A DNA stretch of 64,000 nucleotides. Source: Hominisplanchenecus_A murintestinalis. GTDB lineage: Bacteria > Bacillota > Clostridia > Lachnospirales > Lachnospiraceae. The notes under the pieces are model-generated. The model ran no database searches, was not told where the DNA came from, and saw only the letters and a list, made by a program, of their open reading frames with translations. The stretch is from contig NZ_CALPCM010000012.1 in the NCBI RefSeq assembly GCF_943193015.1, positions 14,920 through 78,919 on the forward strand, read 5' to 3'. The position numbers and the translations under genes were made by a program. Numbering within the stretch: position 1 is the stretch's first letter; every line of letters begins with the position of its first letter. Below are positions 9,701-24,700 of this stretch, in pieces.

Positions 9701-12700
9701 TTCATTCTCTGCCTTAACCAGATACCATCCCGGGCGTACCCGGAACGCGAACTTCCCGTTCTCCGCACTGGCCAAATCTGAAACATCTGTAATTTCTGTC
9801 AGGATAGATGCCGGCTTTCCGTCAATGTCGTTTGCTTCTTTAAGCTCTTCTGTATCCGGGTCATACTCATACAGCGTCACCCGTACTTTTCCGAGCTTAT
9901 CCTCGCTGTCATCCATGAAACCGTCGATATCCGGCGTATCCTCCCCGCTGTCCGGGTCCATGTGCTCATCAAACCATGCCCAGCCGCCTATCGTATGCGG
10001 CCTGCCGATTCCCACATTGTAGGAAGTCATGGCCAGGTCATAACGCTGGTGTGGCGTCAGCCCGTCTGCGCCCACCGTAGTGTCATCCATATCTGCCGCA
10101 TTTACCTGGATCACATCCCTTGTCTGCGCCACCAGGCTGGTCACTGCCATCGCATCTCCCGGCGCATCTCCTACGCCTTCATTCCCCAGGTCAGGGAGCG
10201 TGTCACCCTTACGGTAAATATCAAGCTTTGTCTTTGTGTCACCGATATCCAGCGTCGTTACCGCATAGTTCGCCAGGCTCTCCGGGAAGGTAAACCGCAG
10301 TCTGTATCTGCCGGGCTTCAGGTCTGAAAGCATGTAGTAGCCTTTGTGCCCGAAGTAGTCGCTCTCTGAGATATAAGCCGCTGCCGGCCCACAGTCCGTG
10401 TAACGGTTAATCTGGTTCTCACCAGTTGTCTGTATCTCGCCCGTAGCCTCGTCAATGAGCGCATACTTCACGCCTTCCCCATCACGCTTCACTTCTGTAA
10501 TAGCCTCGCCGTTCCGGTTCACCACATAGCCATTCTCGCTCAGCAGCTCCACTTTCACATGGTTGATTCCCGGGTCATCCGGTATACCGTCGAAGTCCAG
10601 GTCTGTCGTAAGTTTTGATACCTGGAGCCGCCCGTTCGTGCCTTCTTCGTATTCTGCCTCATTCATCAGCGTATCATAGTTAAAGTCATGCCATATATAG
10701 CTTCCGATATACCCCCTGCCTTCCGGCGCATTCAGATATACTCCGGCTTTACTGTTCTCTCCGGTCATGCCTGCGCCCACGGCATGGTGTACAAAAGTAT
10801 TCCATCCGCAGTAACCCTTGGAATCAATGAACTGTGTGCTGGCGTCTCCTGAAACATCCCCTACGTATTTCGGCACGTTCAGCGGTGCGTGCATGGAGTA
10901 GCTCATTTCAATACGGTTATAGTCTTTGATATAGTAACTCTTATCTTCCATCTCCATCCAGATGGAACGTATCGCCTTAATGGCAGCCTCATACGCGTCC
11001 GGATTATTTTTCGTAGCGGCAATCAGGTCTGCCAGCCTCACCATCTTCCGGCTCTTCTTCCTGGCGTCATCCCCGATCAGGACGCCGTAGAAGTACATAT
11101 CCTTGGTTCCGAACTCCATGCCCTGGGACTCATCCGCCTTATATGGCGGCAGCGCAGAGACATCTAATGGCTTATAGGTATTTCCTGTCTGTTCAAAGGG
11201 GCCTACCCATATATCATAGTCCTTCGGGTGCGCCGCATCCTTCGTCATCTCCAGCAGCTCCCCTTCCGGGAACTCCGTAGACTTGTTCGGGTCATATACC
11301 CTTACCTCGATCGAATCCGGCAGCAGCCAGCCGTTCCATGAGGAATCCCTTGGGATCTGGTTATTTGCGGTGTCGCCGCTATAGGTCTGACTGTCCCCCA
11401 GGTGCGGGAGCACATCATACAGGGATACTTCACTGTGCTCTTTCGGGTCCCCGGTAGACTGGTTCATGACAGATACATGGAACGTATAGTCCGTCCCTTC
11501 CGGCACGCTGGCCGGGCCGCTGTTATAATCGTAGTCGCTGTGGATCTGGCTGTCTACCTTCTTGATCTGCTTGAGGGTCGGTTCCTCCTTGAAGCTGAGC
11601 CCTGAAATCGTACGCCGTAAGGACATTTCCACGGTCATCCCATTGTCGTTCACATCACGGGAGTCTGTTACCAGGCCGCAGCTTCCGAACCCGTCCTCCG
11701 CCGTCGGGATATACGGCGTATAGTTGCCCTTTTTTAACCCATAGCCATAGGACTCCATCAGCTCCTGGGAAACAGCGGCGCCCCTGTCTGCATTGATTGG
11801 CATCATGAATTCTATCATCAGGCGCTGGCCGGGCCACAGCCTGCCTTTAAACTTGAACAGCGCTATCCGCCGCTGGCGCCCGGTCGCCAGGTTAACCACC
11901 TTATCCACAAAGTATGGGTCTTCTGACAATTCTACTTCTATATCATCGCTGTCTACCAGCTCTGGTATCGGCTGCCCTTCCTCGTCCAGAATCAATTCAC
12001 CTGTATCAGGGTCTATCTTATCCTGCACCAGGGTCCAAGTCCAGTGGGGAACTGCATCGTCCAGATTTTTCAGCGGATTCTGCGGGCTTCCCCCCGTTTT
12101 TGAGTAACTGTCGCTCAAATAATCCGGGTCGTCCCCCAGCAGGCTGGAGTATGGGACATACGTCAGGTCTTTCAGGTTCTGGATATACGGGACCACTACG
12201 GAAATGTTCGGGTCTGTCAGCGTATCCTCTTCCTTTATTTCCTTTTGCACGATATTCCCTTCGCTGTCTGTCTCTGTCCGCACCGGCCAGGTATACTTTT
12301 TCTGGTCGAGCTGCTCAACACTGTAATTTACCGCAGTCACACGGTACTTCATCATCTTGCTCGTGCTTGGGTCTATGATCAGGCCGCCTTCATTCTTCCT
12401 CCAGTGGTAGCTTGTAATACCAGAACCGCCGAAATAACTCATTTCCATCCGGAATCCGAAATACGGAAGCTCAGGGTCTACATAAATTCCGGCACGCGCC
12501 CGTTTTCCCATCTCCAGGTATTTCAAATCATCATACCGTGTCAGACACTGTACAAAGTAGTTCGAATGGATAACTACCGTTGGATCACCGGAAGATGTTG
12601 CCGCCTGTACATAGGCACAGTTCCTTTTGACATCCTCTGCTACCTCTTCTACATTCAGGCGCATCGGGTCCACATCATCCATCTCCTGGGAGCCGTCTGT

Positions 12701-15700
12701 ATCCGGGTCGGCATCTACTGCCAGACGGAACCCTGACGGCACCGGATGGTAGACGGGCGCCACATTGTCTGCATAATTAAGCCCTGCTTTTACCACAAAG
12801 CGTACCTGGCGTATATTCGCAGGGATGCCGTCCCTCGAATCCCGGATTGTCCCGTTCTCCGTAAGGCTGTATCCCTCCTGCTTGCCAAGCTGTATCCAGG
12901 AACCGTCATCATAGGCTGCCCTGTCCTCCTGGGAATCAGGGTACAGGTAGCCGTCCTCTGCGTGGGGATCCGGGCTGGTACGGGCAAACACATAAACTTT
13001 GAGCTGCTGCTCCAGAACCTCTTTCTCTTCTTCCGCCAGGGTATCCGGCACTTCCCACACACCGGTGCGGATCTCACGTATCCTTGGCGTAACCTCTGAG
13101 CCTGTGACCGGCGCGATTTCCCCCGTAGGCTCATTTGTCGCATGAAACGGCAGTGCAAAGTCAACAATAAACCGGTTCACTGCGCCGCCTTTGTTCTGCG
13201 CCTGGTCGATCAGGTACTGGATCTGGGTCGCCCCTTTTGTATGGATGTCTGTCGCCGTGACCACCTGCTCATCCTCATCCAGGATGGAAGTCCTCTTGAT
13301 GCCTGTATCCACACGGGCGACGCCGTCCGGTTTCCGGAGCTTGAACGCTGCCGTCCTCGCCGCGGTATACACATCCGCATAATCCCCGTCCCTGTCATGA
13401 TCTACAGCGTCTTTTGAGTCTTCTGCGCCTTCTCCAGGCTCAGCCTCCGCATCCTTCGCCTGTGACATCCAGAGTATCAGATCCTGGGGCTGATCCTGCA
13501 GCTGATCCGAATCTTCATTAAAATGTCCGTCCATTTCATGTACGGTCACATAGGTCTGGCAGTCCTCGGCAGACCAGAGGTCAGGCTCCGTATAGACACT
13601 GGATTCTTCGCCCAGGTTATCTACCCTCGTCTTTATCCTCACGCGCACCCAGCTTCCTGTACTCAGATGGCCTCCGGGCATCGCTCCGTCATACATGGAG
13701 TCATAACCATGATAATTCTCATCGGCCGGCGTGTTAAGCTCTACCACCACGCTCTCCGCTTCATGATGCTTCTCTTTATCCGTATTCATATACTCCGGAA
13801 GTCCTGACGGGTTATCCAGCTCGTGATAATCTGTTTTATGCCTGATATCCAGGTTCCAGCCGGATTCCTCCGCCAAAAGCTCCTCCATGGATACCGTAAC
13901 CGGATCCCCGCCTTTGCGCGCATCGTAATATTCTACAATAATGTCATCTTTATCATAGGTGTCATCCTCATCCCAGAACGTAACCTCCCGGGGCAGGTCG
14001 AATACAAACGTCAGCTTGGAATGGTGCAGCGCGCCTCCATAGCGGTAATCCGAAGCGGATGCCGGATGGTTCCATATCCTGGATGTGTACCAGAGTACAT
14101 CGCCATATTCCAGGGGCGTATTTGCATCCGGATACGTATTTGGCAGTTTCGTGCTGCTGTTTATGCTGTATCCCATGCCGGCTTCATTTTTCGTAAACCC
14201 TACCGTGCTGTCCGAAGTCACGCGCGGCATCTTTGTATACAGCCGGGTCCTGTTGTACAGGCCTTTATCCGAAACCTGCAGCGTCTTATCCCCTGTATCC
14301 GGGTGCGTATTCGCGCCGCTGGCATTAAAGTCTTTCTGCTCCTCTGTCAGTATCAGGGGGTTTCTGATATTCGCCGCGTAATGCTCCACGTTAAACTCAG
14401 AAGTTTCCTCGTACGCCCAGCCGCTGTCAAAGAAAGCCCGCCTTCCATATGTCGGATCCGCATTCAGGTCTCCTTCCAGATAATTCGCTACCCGGTCCAG
14501 ACGCAGTACATCATTCATCTGATAGTTTGAAGAACCTGAAAGCTCCAGATAAGTCCCTACCCTGTAACGTCCGCCATTGTCCCACAAATAACTGAACCCA
14601 TCCATCTTACTGCCCAGGTAGGTCCGGATATCTTCATATTGCCTATATTTCGTAGTATCCCGTTTCGTCTGTCCATCCGTACCCTTCACAGACAGGTTCG
14701 GAAGCTCCTCTGCAAATACTTTGAAGGAGAAAATCCTCAAATCCCCTGACAGGATCCTGGCCTCTAAATTCTTCTGCGCCAAATCGCCGTGGGAATTCAG
14801 GTTTGCCTCAATCCTCACCAGGTAGCGTCCTTCCGTCTTCCCCGTAGCCTCCCCGTCTTCATATTCCGGTATCTCCACATACTGCACTGCTGCGTCGTAG
14901 AGCTGCTTCTCTGCCTCGTCCGCCGGGGAAATCGTGTTTACCTGGGGATTTGCCCTCTTGTTCAGCTCCCATGCAATCGGGCGCACGGCATTCGATGCAT
15001 TATCCTCCGTATAGGCCTTGCCGTCCGCAGCCATCGGAACGATGCCCGCCGGAAGCAGCACGCTTATTACCGGATGGTACAAGGTGCCCATAGAACCGCC
15101 ATTTATGGAATAGCTGTTGCTGTGCAGGGATGAACTCAGCCCATAGTAGCCGCCGTCACTGTATTCATGTATCCAGTAGCGGTTTTCTACATTCACATTG
15201 ATCCGTGCGGTATCGCCTTCGGTATCCACATAGTAACCGGCCCTTGACCTGCCGGTCATGTCTGTATCTGCCGTGTCACTGACGGTAGACCACAGGCGCA
15301 TCACAGGCTTCCTCATCTCTGCCCGGGTTCCCGTTACAGCACACAGATCTGCTTTCGCCCCCGTCCGGTACGCCCCGTAAGTTTTATTGGTGTTCACTCC
15401 GTCGGAACCGTCCGCCGTCTCCTGTGCCTCGCTGCACTGGACGTTATATCCGTCCACACTCGGCGTATTCGGAGACCCTGTCGGGTTCACGTAATTATAA
15501 TAGCCGCTGCTTGACCAGGAGGACATGTAGTCCATTCCGTGGATCTGGTAATGGGCGTCTTTATAACGGTTCGCGCCGCACCATTGAGAAATATCATAGA
15601 TCTGGTAATAATAGTAGTTCTCACCTGTAATGGCCGGTTTCACCCGGAGCCTGTCGTACCACCTGCCATTTGTACTTGTGCTCTGCACATGGCACTTGAT

Positions 15701-18700
15701 ATCCAGCCTCATCTGATACCCCGAACCACTGCCTCTTCCGAACCAGCGTTTCAGCGGATGGCTTACGGCAATCTTCACCACATAAGGTACTGTATCTTCC
15801 CCCTGGTAATAACTTGTATCCATCGTGCCGTTCCACTGCGGGTCCTGCACCTGGTTTGGCGCCCGGTACCCCTTGTCATTTTCCGGCGTCTGGACCAGTT
15901 CTGCATGGATAGCGTCAGCCGGGATGTCCGCGCCCCAGGTATTTGGCGCCGTCAGGTATTTCCCGGCTATCTGGAGGTTCCCGTCCGCATCCCTCAGCGG
16001 CTCTGTCCCCAAGGGGAACGTATAGGTAAATTCTACCCCGTCCAGGCCCCAGTCGCCATAATTGCTTGCGGTGAGCCGCGCCGTATACGTCTGCTGGTAC
16101 TCCATCATCGTAATGTAGCGGTTGAACAGGTAATCATTCGCGGAGCGGATATAGGACTCCCAGCTTCCAGAACGCGGCCAGTCATTCGGATAATGCTTCC
16201 CTGCCAGATAACGCTTCGCTGCGTCGTGGACATTGAACTGGGAATATCCGTTCTCATTTGCCAGGTCAGGAATCATCTGGCTCGCCGCGTTCAGCCATGC
16301 TTTCTGCAGATGCGTCCGCACCTCGCTCCATACAATCGGCGTGCGCTCCTCACCCTCGCCGGCCTGCTCCCAGTTCTGGCTGGATGCTGTCCTCGGGCCT
16401 GTCACATACGCATAGTAATCGCGGTTTGCATTATCTGCCCCCCTATACTGTATCTGGACAGGAAGCCCGTCTATGTTCCCTGAGCCAAGTATCGGCGTAT
16501 AGACTGCCCTCTGGACATACGATCCTGTCGCTATATCATAGTCCATAAACCGGCCGTCATTGCCCCAGGCGCTTCCATTATTCGCCGTTCCGGGGATGTA
16601 CAGCTTACTCCTGCCGAACATCTCATACCTGTCAATCTGATCGTTTTTGTCACCCGAAAATCCTACGTCATGGATCAGGTGATCCATATCCATCAGTTTA
16701 TCCGCCGTCTCCAGCTGGCGGTTTATCATCCCTCCGCTGTTATTCCCTGTCGCAAGGGGCCAGGCCTGCCCCGTATACCCCTGGGACCAGTATTCGCCTA
16801 CCCTTGGGAAATACGAAGGGGACTGATCCGCCGCTGTGCCCAGGTTCCTGTCCTGGTCAGTCATAACCATAGGCAGTCCGTCCTGATGTGCTGTTGCCGA
16901 ATAGTAGAAAGATATCTGATCTCCCACTTCCATGCGCAGCTTCCCGTCTGCCCCGCTTACAGGACAAATCCTGTATACGGTATACTCTGCTTCTTTGGAC
17001 ACTCCGGCAGCCCTCGGATCCAAATCCCTGTACTCTTTCCCGCCATAGCCTGAGCCGCCGTAGCCTGTCGACGCATGGTCCATATAGACCATCGCGCCGC
17101 CATAGTCTGGTGCAGTCACCGTACCCAAGTTCGTTACTTCCCAGTCGGCATCTGCATTTTTTACCTGCCCGTTTGCATCCGTCCAGACAATGTGCAGCCC
17201 GCTCATATCCCCGCCTGCGGCGGCTTCCAAAGCTGTCTGGTCCGCATACTGGGATGGGAATTTATCATAAAATACCGGGTTCAGGAGCGCGCCCTGAACC
17301 GCCTCGCCGCTCGCTGCCGTACTTAAGTTTATCAAGGTGCTCTTATACCAGAACGTTTCATTCGGGCGGTATCCTGTCTTCTGCGCCTTTGACGGATTGT
17401 ATTCACCAGATGCCTCTTCCTCTGTCCCAAACACCTGCGTCTGGAACTGTACGACCGGAATCTCCCTCCGTATAGACGGGGCCGTCTGTACGGCATGGTT
17501 CATCACCGTCTTTTTCACTTCTCCCAGATGTTCTTCTTCAGTATGCACATGGGTGTACACTTCATCCATCGTCAGAAGCGACGTAAAGGTATCTGCCGCT
17601 GCAGTGTTTTTATTGCCCAGACGCTCATCCTGATAGCGTCCCACACCGTTAAAGACAACCTTATCCATCGCCTGCCCCGCCGGGACGTCATAGTACGTCC
17701 AGCGTACCCGGATAACCCTGGAAAGCATTGCCTCCAACTCTTCCGGATTGTCCTTATAGTCTGCGGCGTTTACCCACTGTCCGTTATTGATATCTTCCTC
17801 CGTCCGGCTCATATTGTTATACGCGTTGGGATCATAGCCGTCCGGCTTTGCTGTACTGCTTTCATTCAGTACATAATACTCTATCTTGACCGGGGGCCTG
17901 GGGCTGATGGCGTTCTCCGCCAGTCCCGCCGGGTAATCTATGCTGCACAGCTCTGTAAGCTCGAAGCCCTGCAGATAACGGTCTCCCACCTTTTTCAAAA
18001 AGCTGGCCGTCTCCTGTATCTCCTGCGTGTGCTGCGTATAATTCTTTATGCCCTGGACGGTCACTTTGCCAGGCTGGCCGTCATAAACGCCCTGTGCTTC
18101 CGGTGCAAACGCAAAACTTATCGCCAGATCAGACCGAAGCCTTGTAAACAGCGCTCCTGCGTCTATTCGGGATGCATACTGGCTGCGCCCGTCCAGCACC
18201 ACGTTGCTTACCGTATTCCGCCAGTAGCTGACATCCGTATTGCTGTTTCCGCTTGTCGTCCCATTATCCGACTCGTTCCGGTAATAGTTTACGGTCCCTC
18301 TTCCGGCGCCGGATATATTCTCCCGGCCATAGTTAATCCGGTACTGGGTATATCCATGTTTAATCCGGCTGGTCGTATACAGCCAGCTGGTCATAAGCTG
18401 CCCCTGGAAATTCTTGCCGAACTCATCCGTCAGCTGGGTGACAATGCGCAGCGTCACCGCCTTGCCCTGTTTAATCTGTGCCGCATCGCCTTCCGTCCCC
18501 AGGTGGAATACCACCTGCTTAATATCTGTCAGCGCAGCGTCATCCGCCGCAGCTTCATCCCTGGAATAATCTGTCCCTTTTGTCAGCTCCGCTCCTCCCG
18601 TCCCCGGAAGATTTGCGGTAATCTGATCCGCAGGAATATCCGTGGTATTGCTGATAACCTCCCACTTCACAATCCGTTGTCCTGTGGCCGTGTCAAACCG

Positions 18701-21700
18701 CAGGTCTGTTTTTTCCTGGGGAATCGGCGCGCTGGCGTCCGACTGTACCGTGACTTTATATTCCACATAATCCCACGGCATCAGATGATCCTTGTCGATT
18801 TCTGTACGCGGCGCTGCTGCCGAACAGTCGTCTAAATCATAAGCAAACTTATTCGTATCACTGTTCCTGGTCACACTTACCAGGAGGTTCCCTACCAGGT
18901 TTGACAAATAACTGTCGGCTTTCTTCACCGTGCCGCTCAGTTCGCTGAATGTCCCGTGGTTCGGGTCAATCGTGGTAAATGTTGTCGCCAGGTTATTTGT
19001 TATAAGCACGTCAACCCCATAGCCGTTCGGACTTTTTCCAAAGGTCGGTGTTGAGTCCTCATCCCAATCCCTGTAATTTTCCCCTTCAAAGACTTCTTTT
19101 GTCCGGTCCACAAACACACCGTCATAGCGGAATGCATAGTCCGAAGCCGTTTTGCTCGCCGACAGGTATTCCCCTGCCTGAAGCACCGTCTCCGGCTTCT
19201 CGCGGTTCCCTGCGACAGCCTTGAATTCCAGGCGGAAGGAATTAATGTGCGCCCTAAGATAAGGACGTGCCGTCCCCTCCGGCAGCGTAATGCTGTACCC
19301 AGTCGTCATGCCCGGGTTATCATGGATGTACTTTTCGACATCCAGCACATAATCTTTGCCGTTTGCATCCGGTTCCAAAAGGGCCTTCAGCTCATCGAGC
19401 GTAAAGGACGCCTGCTGGTTGCTGGCCCCGGTAAGCAGCAGACGGCTCACCCGGAACCATCCCCCGTCAATAAATTCTTTCGGGATATACAGCTTCTGCA
19501 TATTGAAGCTGGCATTCATCGTATTCGTTGTATAGGCCCCGTCCAGGCGGGAAGAGGCGTCTCTCTCCGTGCTCCCGTCCCTGCGGTTCCAGATTTTTAC
19601 CGTGTACTCCTGCACATTCGGCGTAAGGTTATCCGCCTGGTAATCATTTAATTTGGAGGTACGGGGCGTTACTGCATACCCCGCCTGGTATGGTATGAGA
19701 TACCCCCTCATATGGGCTGTCTCAAAAGTATCGCTCCAGCCATGATTCGGCGCGGAGCTGTCGCTCACATAATATCTCTCTGTATTGTGCTGCGGGCTGG
19801 TGTGTGCCGTGTTCGGATCATACACAAAATAATCCGTCGGTGTAATCCTGTTCTGGGCATGCCTGATACTGTCGCCCAGACCTGTTGCCGGCTGGTTCAC
19901 GTATACATACGGCTTACCCTTTACAACGACGTCGATATCCTTTACGCCGCCTCCTGTTTCCGGGCTGCGTGTCCGCCCGGTCTCCTTCGTATAGTCCGCA
20001 TTTCCGCCCCAGTCCTTGGTATCAATAGCAATGCTGTTCACAAACTGCCACTTCTCCAGCCAAATCTGGTTGACCGCTGCTGCTTCGTCCTCCGTCTGCT
20101 CCTCAGATTCATATAAGAAAGAAAGCTCATTCAGCGTCCCCAGCTCCTCCTTCGTAAGCGTGATGCTCTTTGTCTTGGATGCGTCTGCCTGATATCCCGT
20201 CACATTTCCTTCCGCATCTGTAATCTCCCGGTAGCCGCCCAGGTTCAGGGTAATGGACGTCATATGGGCAAACACTTCATTCTGTATTACCAGCCCGGTA
20301 GTCAGGAAACCATAATATTTAAACTCACTGTTCGGCTCAATAACCGGAAGGGTATCCGTGAGCAGGATCCTGTCGGAAAATCCGATGCGTCCTCCCCAGT
20401 TATATCCATCCTGATAACACCAGCCGCCCCAGTTTCCGGTCTGGGAATAATCATGGTTCAGCCCTGTCGTGAGGTTCCCTGTATAGCGCGGTCCCCGCCG
20501 AAAACTGATGACAAACTGGTCTGCGTCCGCAAACTTCACGTTTGAATCATCATATTCCGTTTCCGTAGCGCTGTGTACGCCTTTCCTCACCCATACATCA
20601 TCGCGGATTACACTCATGACCGCCGTAGATTTCATATCCCGTGCAGTGGACTCATAGTCTCCCGCATGGTATCCATTCCAGCTATAGCTTCTGTAATTAT
20701 TCCAGTAAGACCAGGAGGACTGCACCCTGCGGCCATTTTCCTGCCCGGAATCTGTACGTTCTTTTACCCGGCCGCTCTTTCCAATCGTCAGCGTAGTATT
20801 TGCCGTAAGCTCTGCCTTCCCTGTCTTGTAGAGGCGCCCGGTCACCTCGAACGCGGAACGAGTATTGGCGTCATTCTCCCTGTACCATGTTCCATAGTCC
20901 GGGACGCCCGCCGCTGTCTTGCTGGCATCGGTAAAGCCATCCTGGTTCACATCCATGTTAATTACAATTTTCGTAATCGGGTTCTCCGGCCCATCCAAAT
21001 CATACGCATAAGCGTCTGTCCAGAATTCCTCTTTATCGGCGCCATAGTCCGGCGCCTGGCCTTTCGCCAGGTTAATGCGGAAATACTTGTTTCCGGCCGC
21101 CCCCGTCTCAACCGCATTCCCCACCCAGTCATCCGGCAGGACCTGATATTTCGTCCCATCCTTCCTGGTAACTTCTATCCAGTTAAGATAACTGCGTGTA
21201 TTCGGATTTATTTTCAGGTAATACGTATCAAAAATGTGCGAAGGAACGTTAATGCTCATATTTACCGTAGCAGCAGTATTCAGGGACTGCAGGCGCACCC
21301 ATCCTGCATCATAGTGCTCCTGCCGGTAATAATTCCCGTGGTCCGGCGCCGGTACCGGCAGGTTCGTCCCTACGTTCAGGTACTGCCGGAAATCTATGCC
21401 AAAGGATCCCAGAGCTTTATAGCCAAGCTCCAGCTCGGAGTTATCATTCCAGTACGAACCGCCGCCTGCATAATTGACCCTGATGTGTTCCAGTGCGTCG
21501 GCTTCTGCCGTAAACTTGCCGGCGTCCCCATCATTGTAAAACGCAGATACCACCGTATCGAAATACATCTTGCTCATATAGATGGCAGTATTGTCATTTG
21601 CGCTGACACGGTAAGCGTCCTCCCGCAGCCCGTCCAGATAGTTTTCACTATGGACATTCATCGTATCTGTCGTGCCTATCGCTGAATCTTCATAACCATA

Positions 21701-24700
21701 GAACTCAACGCGCAGCGCCGCCCTGTCCGCATTGCCCGTCACTTTCATATCACGGCCGCCCAAAACCTGCAGACGGGCGAGGTACTGTATTCCCAGTCCT
21801 TCAAGCTGGCTCTCTTCCAGTACAAGCCCTTCATCCGTCACATTGAAATGTGTCCCGTCCGCCGCATCAAATCCTGTAATCTTTCCGCCCGCTCCCGTCA
21901 CCGGGGTCAGCACTGCCGGGCTGTCCGGGCTGTCCACGTCAGCAAGCTGTATGCTTCCGATCGTGCGGTACTGGTCCAGCAGTTCCCTGCGTACGACCGT
22001 CTTTGTCGTGTGGAAGCCTGTATGCGCCTCCGCTGCCCCTGCGCCTGACTTGTCGGTAAAACGCACGCCTGCACTGTCCCTGATCGGCAGGTCAACCGTC
22101 AGGTCCACATCGTCCAGCACTGAGAAAACGCTGTAGCCGGAAGCCGCAGGCGATGAACCATTCTCCATCTGCACCCACAGTTTAAAATCCCTGTCATACG
22201 GCACTCCAAGCAGGGTCTGGTTTCCATCCGTCGTTCCGGCGCCCCGGGAGCTCTCCGTTACATCTACATACTGGATATGCGAATGGAGCGCCAAATAGGG
22301 CCTCTGGATATTGAACCTTGCCGTGTCGGACGCGCTCTTATTCGCCGTATAATCCGGGACATCCTGCACAAGTTTTCCAACGGCATCCAGGTTGTCAAAC
22401 CAATCGGTATTTCCATACAGGTCGAGCTGCAGGCTGCTCCCTGCCGCATCTCTGCTCCCGTAAAAATCCGTAAAATGTATCCGTATATACCGGAGGTATG
22501 AAATCTCCGCTATGTCTTCCATTGGAATATGGATACTTCCATCCGCCTGTTTATAGCCTTCAAGCTCTTTTGCAGTAAATACCCTGGAAGGCGTGCCCGG
22601 GTTCGCCCCATTCATGTCCGCATAGTCATAAAGCTCCAGATCCTTTATCTCACACGCCTGGGCAGTCTGTGCAGAGATAACAATTTCTTCACTCTTAAAA
22701 CCATGAACAGCCGTCCCCGCCGAACTCCGGTTGACTGCGCTGGATATATTAATATCCGCATAGCTTGGGCCGGACGGGCTGATGGAGTTATTTGCCATCC
22801 GGAATCCATACCACACATTCTGATTGTTTGCCACCGTCAGCGTATGCGGCGAACTGGAGCCGCCGTTCTGCTGCTGGCCGTCCTTTATAAAATGAGTCGA
22901 GGCCGTCACTACAGGCGCGAACTCCGCCACTGCAAACCTTGCCCAATCCGACGCGCTCTTATTGTCCGTGTAGTCCTCGTCATCCTGCACCAGGTTTGCG
23001 CTTGCATCCAGGTTGCCAAACCAGTCTGTGTCTCCATACAGGTCAAGCTGCAGACTGCTGCCCGCCGCTTTCCCGCTTCCATAGAAATCTTCATAATGTA
23101 TCCGTATATAGCGGAGATAAGCAATCCCGGGGAAATCCGCCAGCGGGATCCGGATGCTGCCGTCTGCCTGCTGATACCCTTTCAGCACGCTGGCCGTAAC
23201 CACTTCGGAAGGCGTGCCCAGAACTGTCCCGTTCATATCCGCATAATCATACAGCTCCAAATCCTCAATCTTACATGCCTGCACAGCCTGCGCGGAAATC
23301 ACAATTTCCTTACTTTTAAAACCGTGGACAGACGTCCCTGTGCTGCTCCGGTTAACCACGCTGGACAGATTAATATCCGAATATGCCGGGCCGGACGGGC
23401 TGATGGAGCTGTTTGCCATCCGGAACCCATACCAGACTTCACGGTTATTTTCAGAAGCCAGTGTATGCGGCGTATCCGAACCGCCGTTCTGCTGTACTCC
23501 GTTCCTGATTAAATGGGTAGAGGCTGTCACCTTTGGCGCAAATTCCGCCACATTCATATTTACGTTTTGTGTCTTCCCAAAGTCTGAATACAGATAATTC
23601 TGCGGAAGTAAAGCGCCCGTTGCCTGCAGCGTCTTATGCCAGTCAGGGGTCCCGTGCAGCTCCACCCGGAGCGCATTATCCTGTGCCGGGTCTTCCGGGT
23701 TCTGCCCTTTCGCATACACATCCGCAAAAAGATGGGTACATACAAGACGCACCTGCTTCAATTCCGTAAGTTCCGGAAAATCTGACAGCGGAATCTTTAC
23801 CCTTCCGTCTGCATCCATATACCTGGCCTCTACGTCCTCCCATTTCAGGGAAACTTTCGGCGCCCCTGTACCGTGAGGATCCTGGTCCCAGTCATAGAGC
23901 CAGACCACCATAGGCGTGACCACCTGGTCCCAGCCTTTCTCAATCACGATTTCTTTTGTCTTAAATCCCCTGATACCCGTTGTCTTTTGGGAAAGGCTGT
24001 TGATGCTGAATTCCAGGTTCGTATCCTCTGCCGCCGAAGGGCTGCGGTTTTCCACTGTGAAACTGTACCACGCGTCTTCTGCCCGGTATGGGACATTTCC
24101 TGTCTTTGCAGTCCCGTCTTCTGCCTTATAATATGTAGTCCCGCTGATCTGGGGGTTGATTGCCTTTACGGTAAGCGTCGCGCTGTCCCTCCCCTGGCGG
24201 TTTGAGACGCCCAGTTCCGGGTCGTAATCGGTCCTCCACACGCCTGCGACGGTACGCTGCTCTGCCATATTCGGGCTTCCCTTAATCTCAATCCGGCAGT
24301 CCTCCGCTGCAGTCACATCAGATTCAAATCCGTCAAACAAAACCTGGATTTTCTGCAGATCGGGCGTGTGGTTTTTCCACACGTCATACCCCAGTACCAC
24401 GTCTCCATCCTGTATATAGCCATTCAGGCTGCCCCCCGGAATACTCCATGTGCCTCCTGATGCATCTGTAAAAACTATGGATGCAATCTTTGACTGCTGC
24501 AAAAGCCCTGCGCTCAGGCGCACCTCCCTCGCCCGGAAGCCTCCCCACTGGTTGTGGGAATCGCGCCCTAAGAAATTACCGTCTGTGTAGAAGATCGCCG
24601 GGCTCATCTTTGACGGGCTGTTGTTTGTGAGCAGGTAACGGTACGCGCCCTTCTCCTCATTCATCGGGACCTGGACCGTCTTGGCGCTTTCCACCACTGC

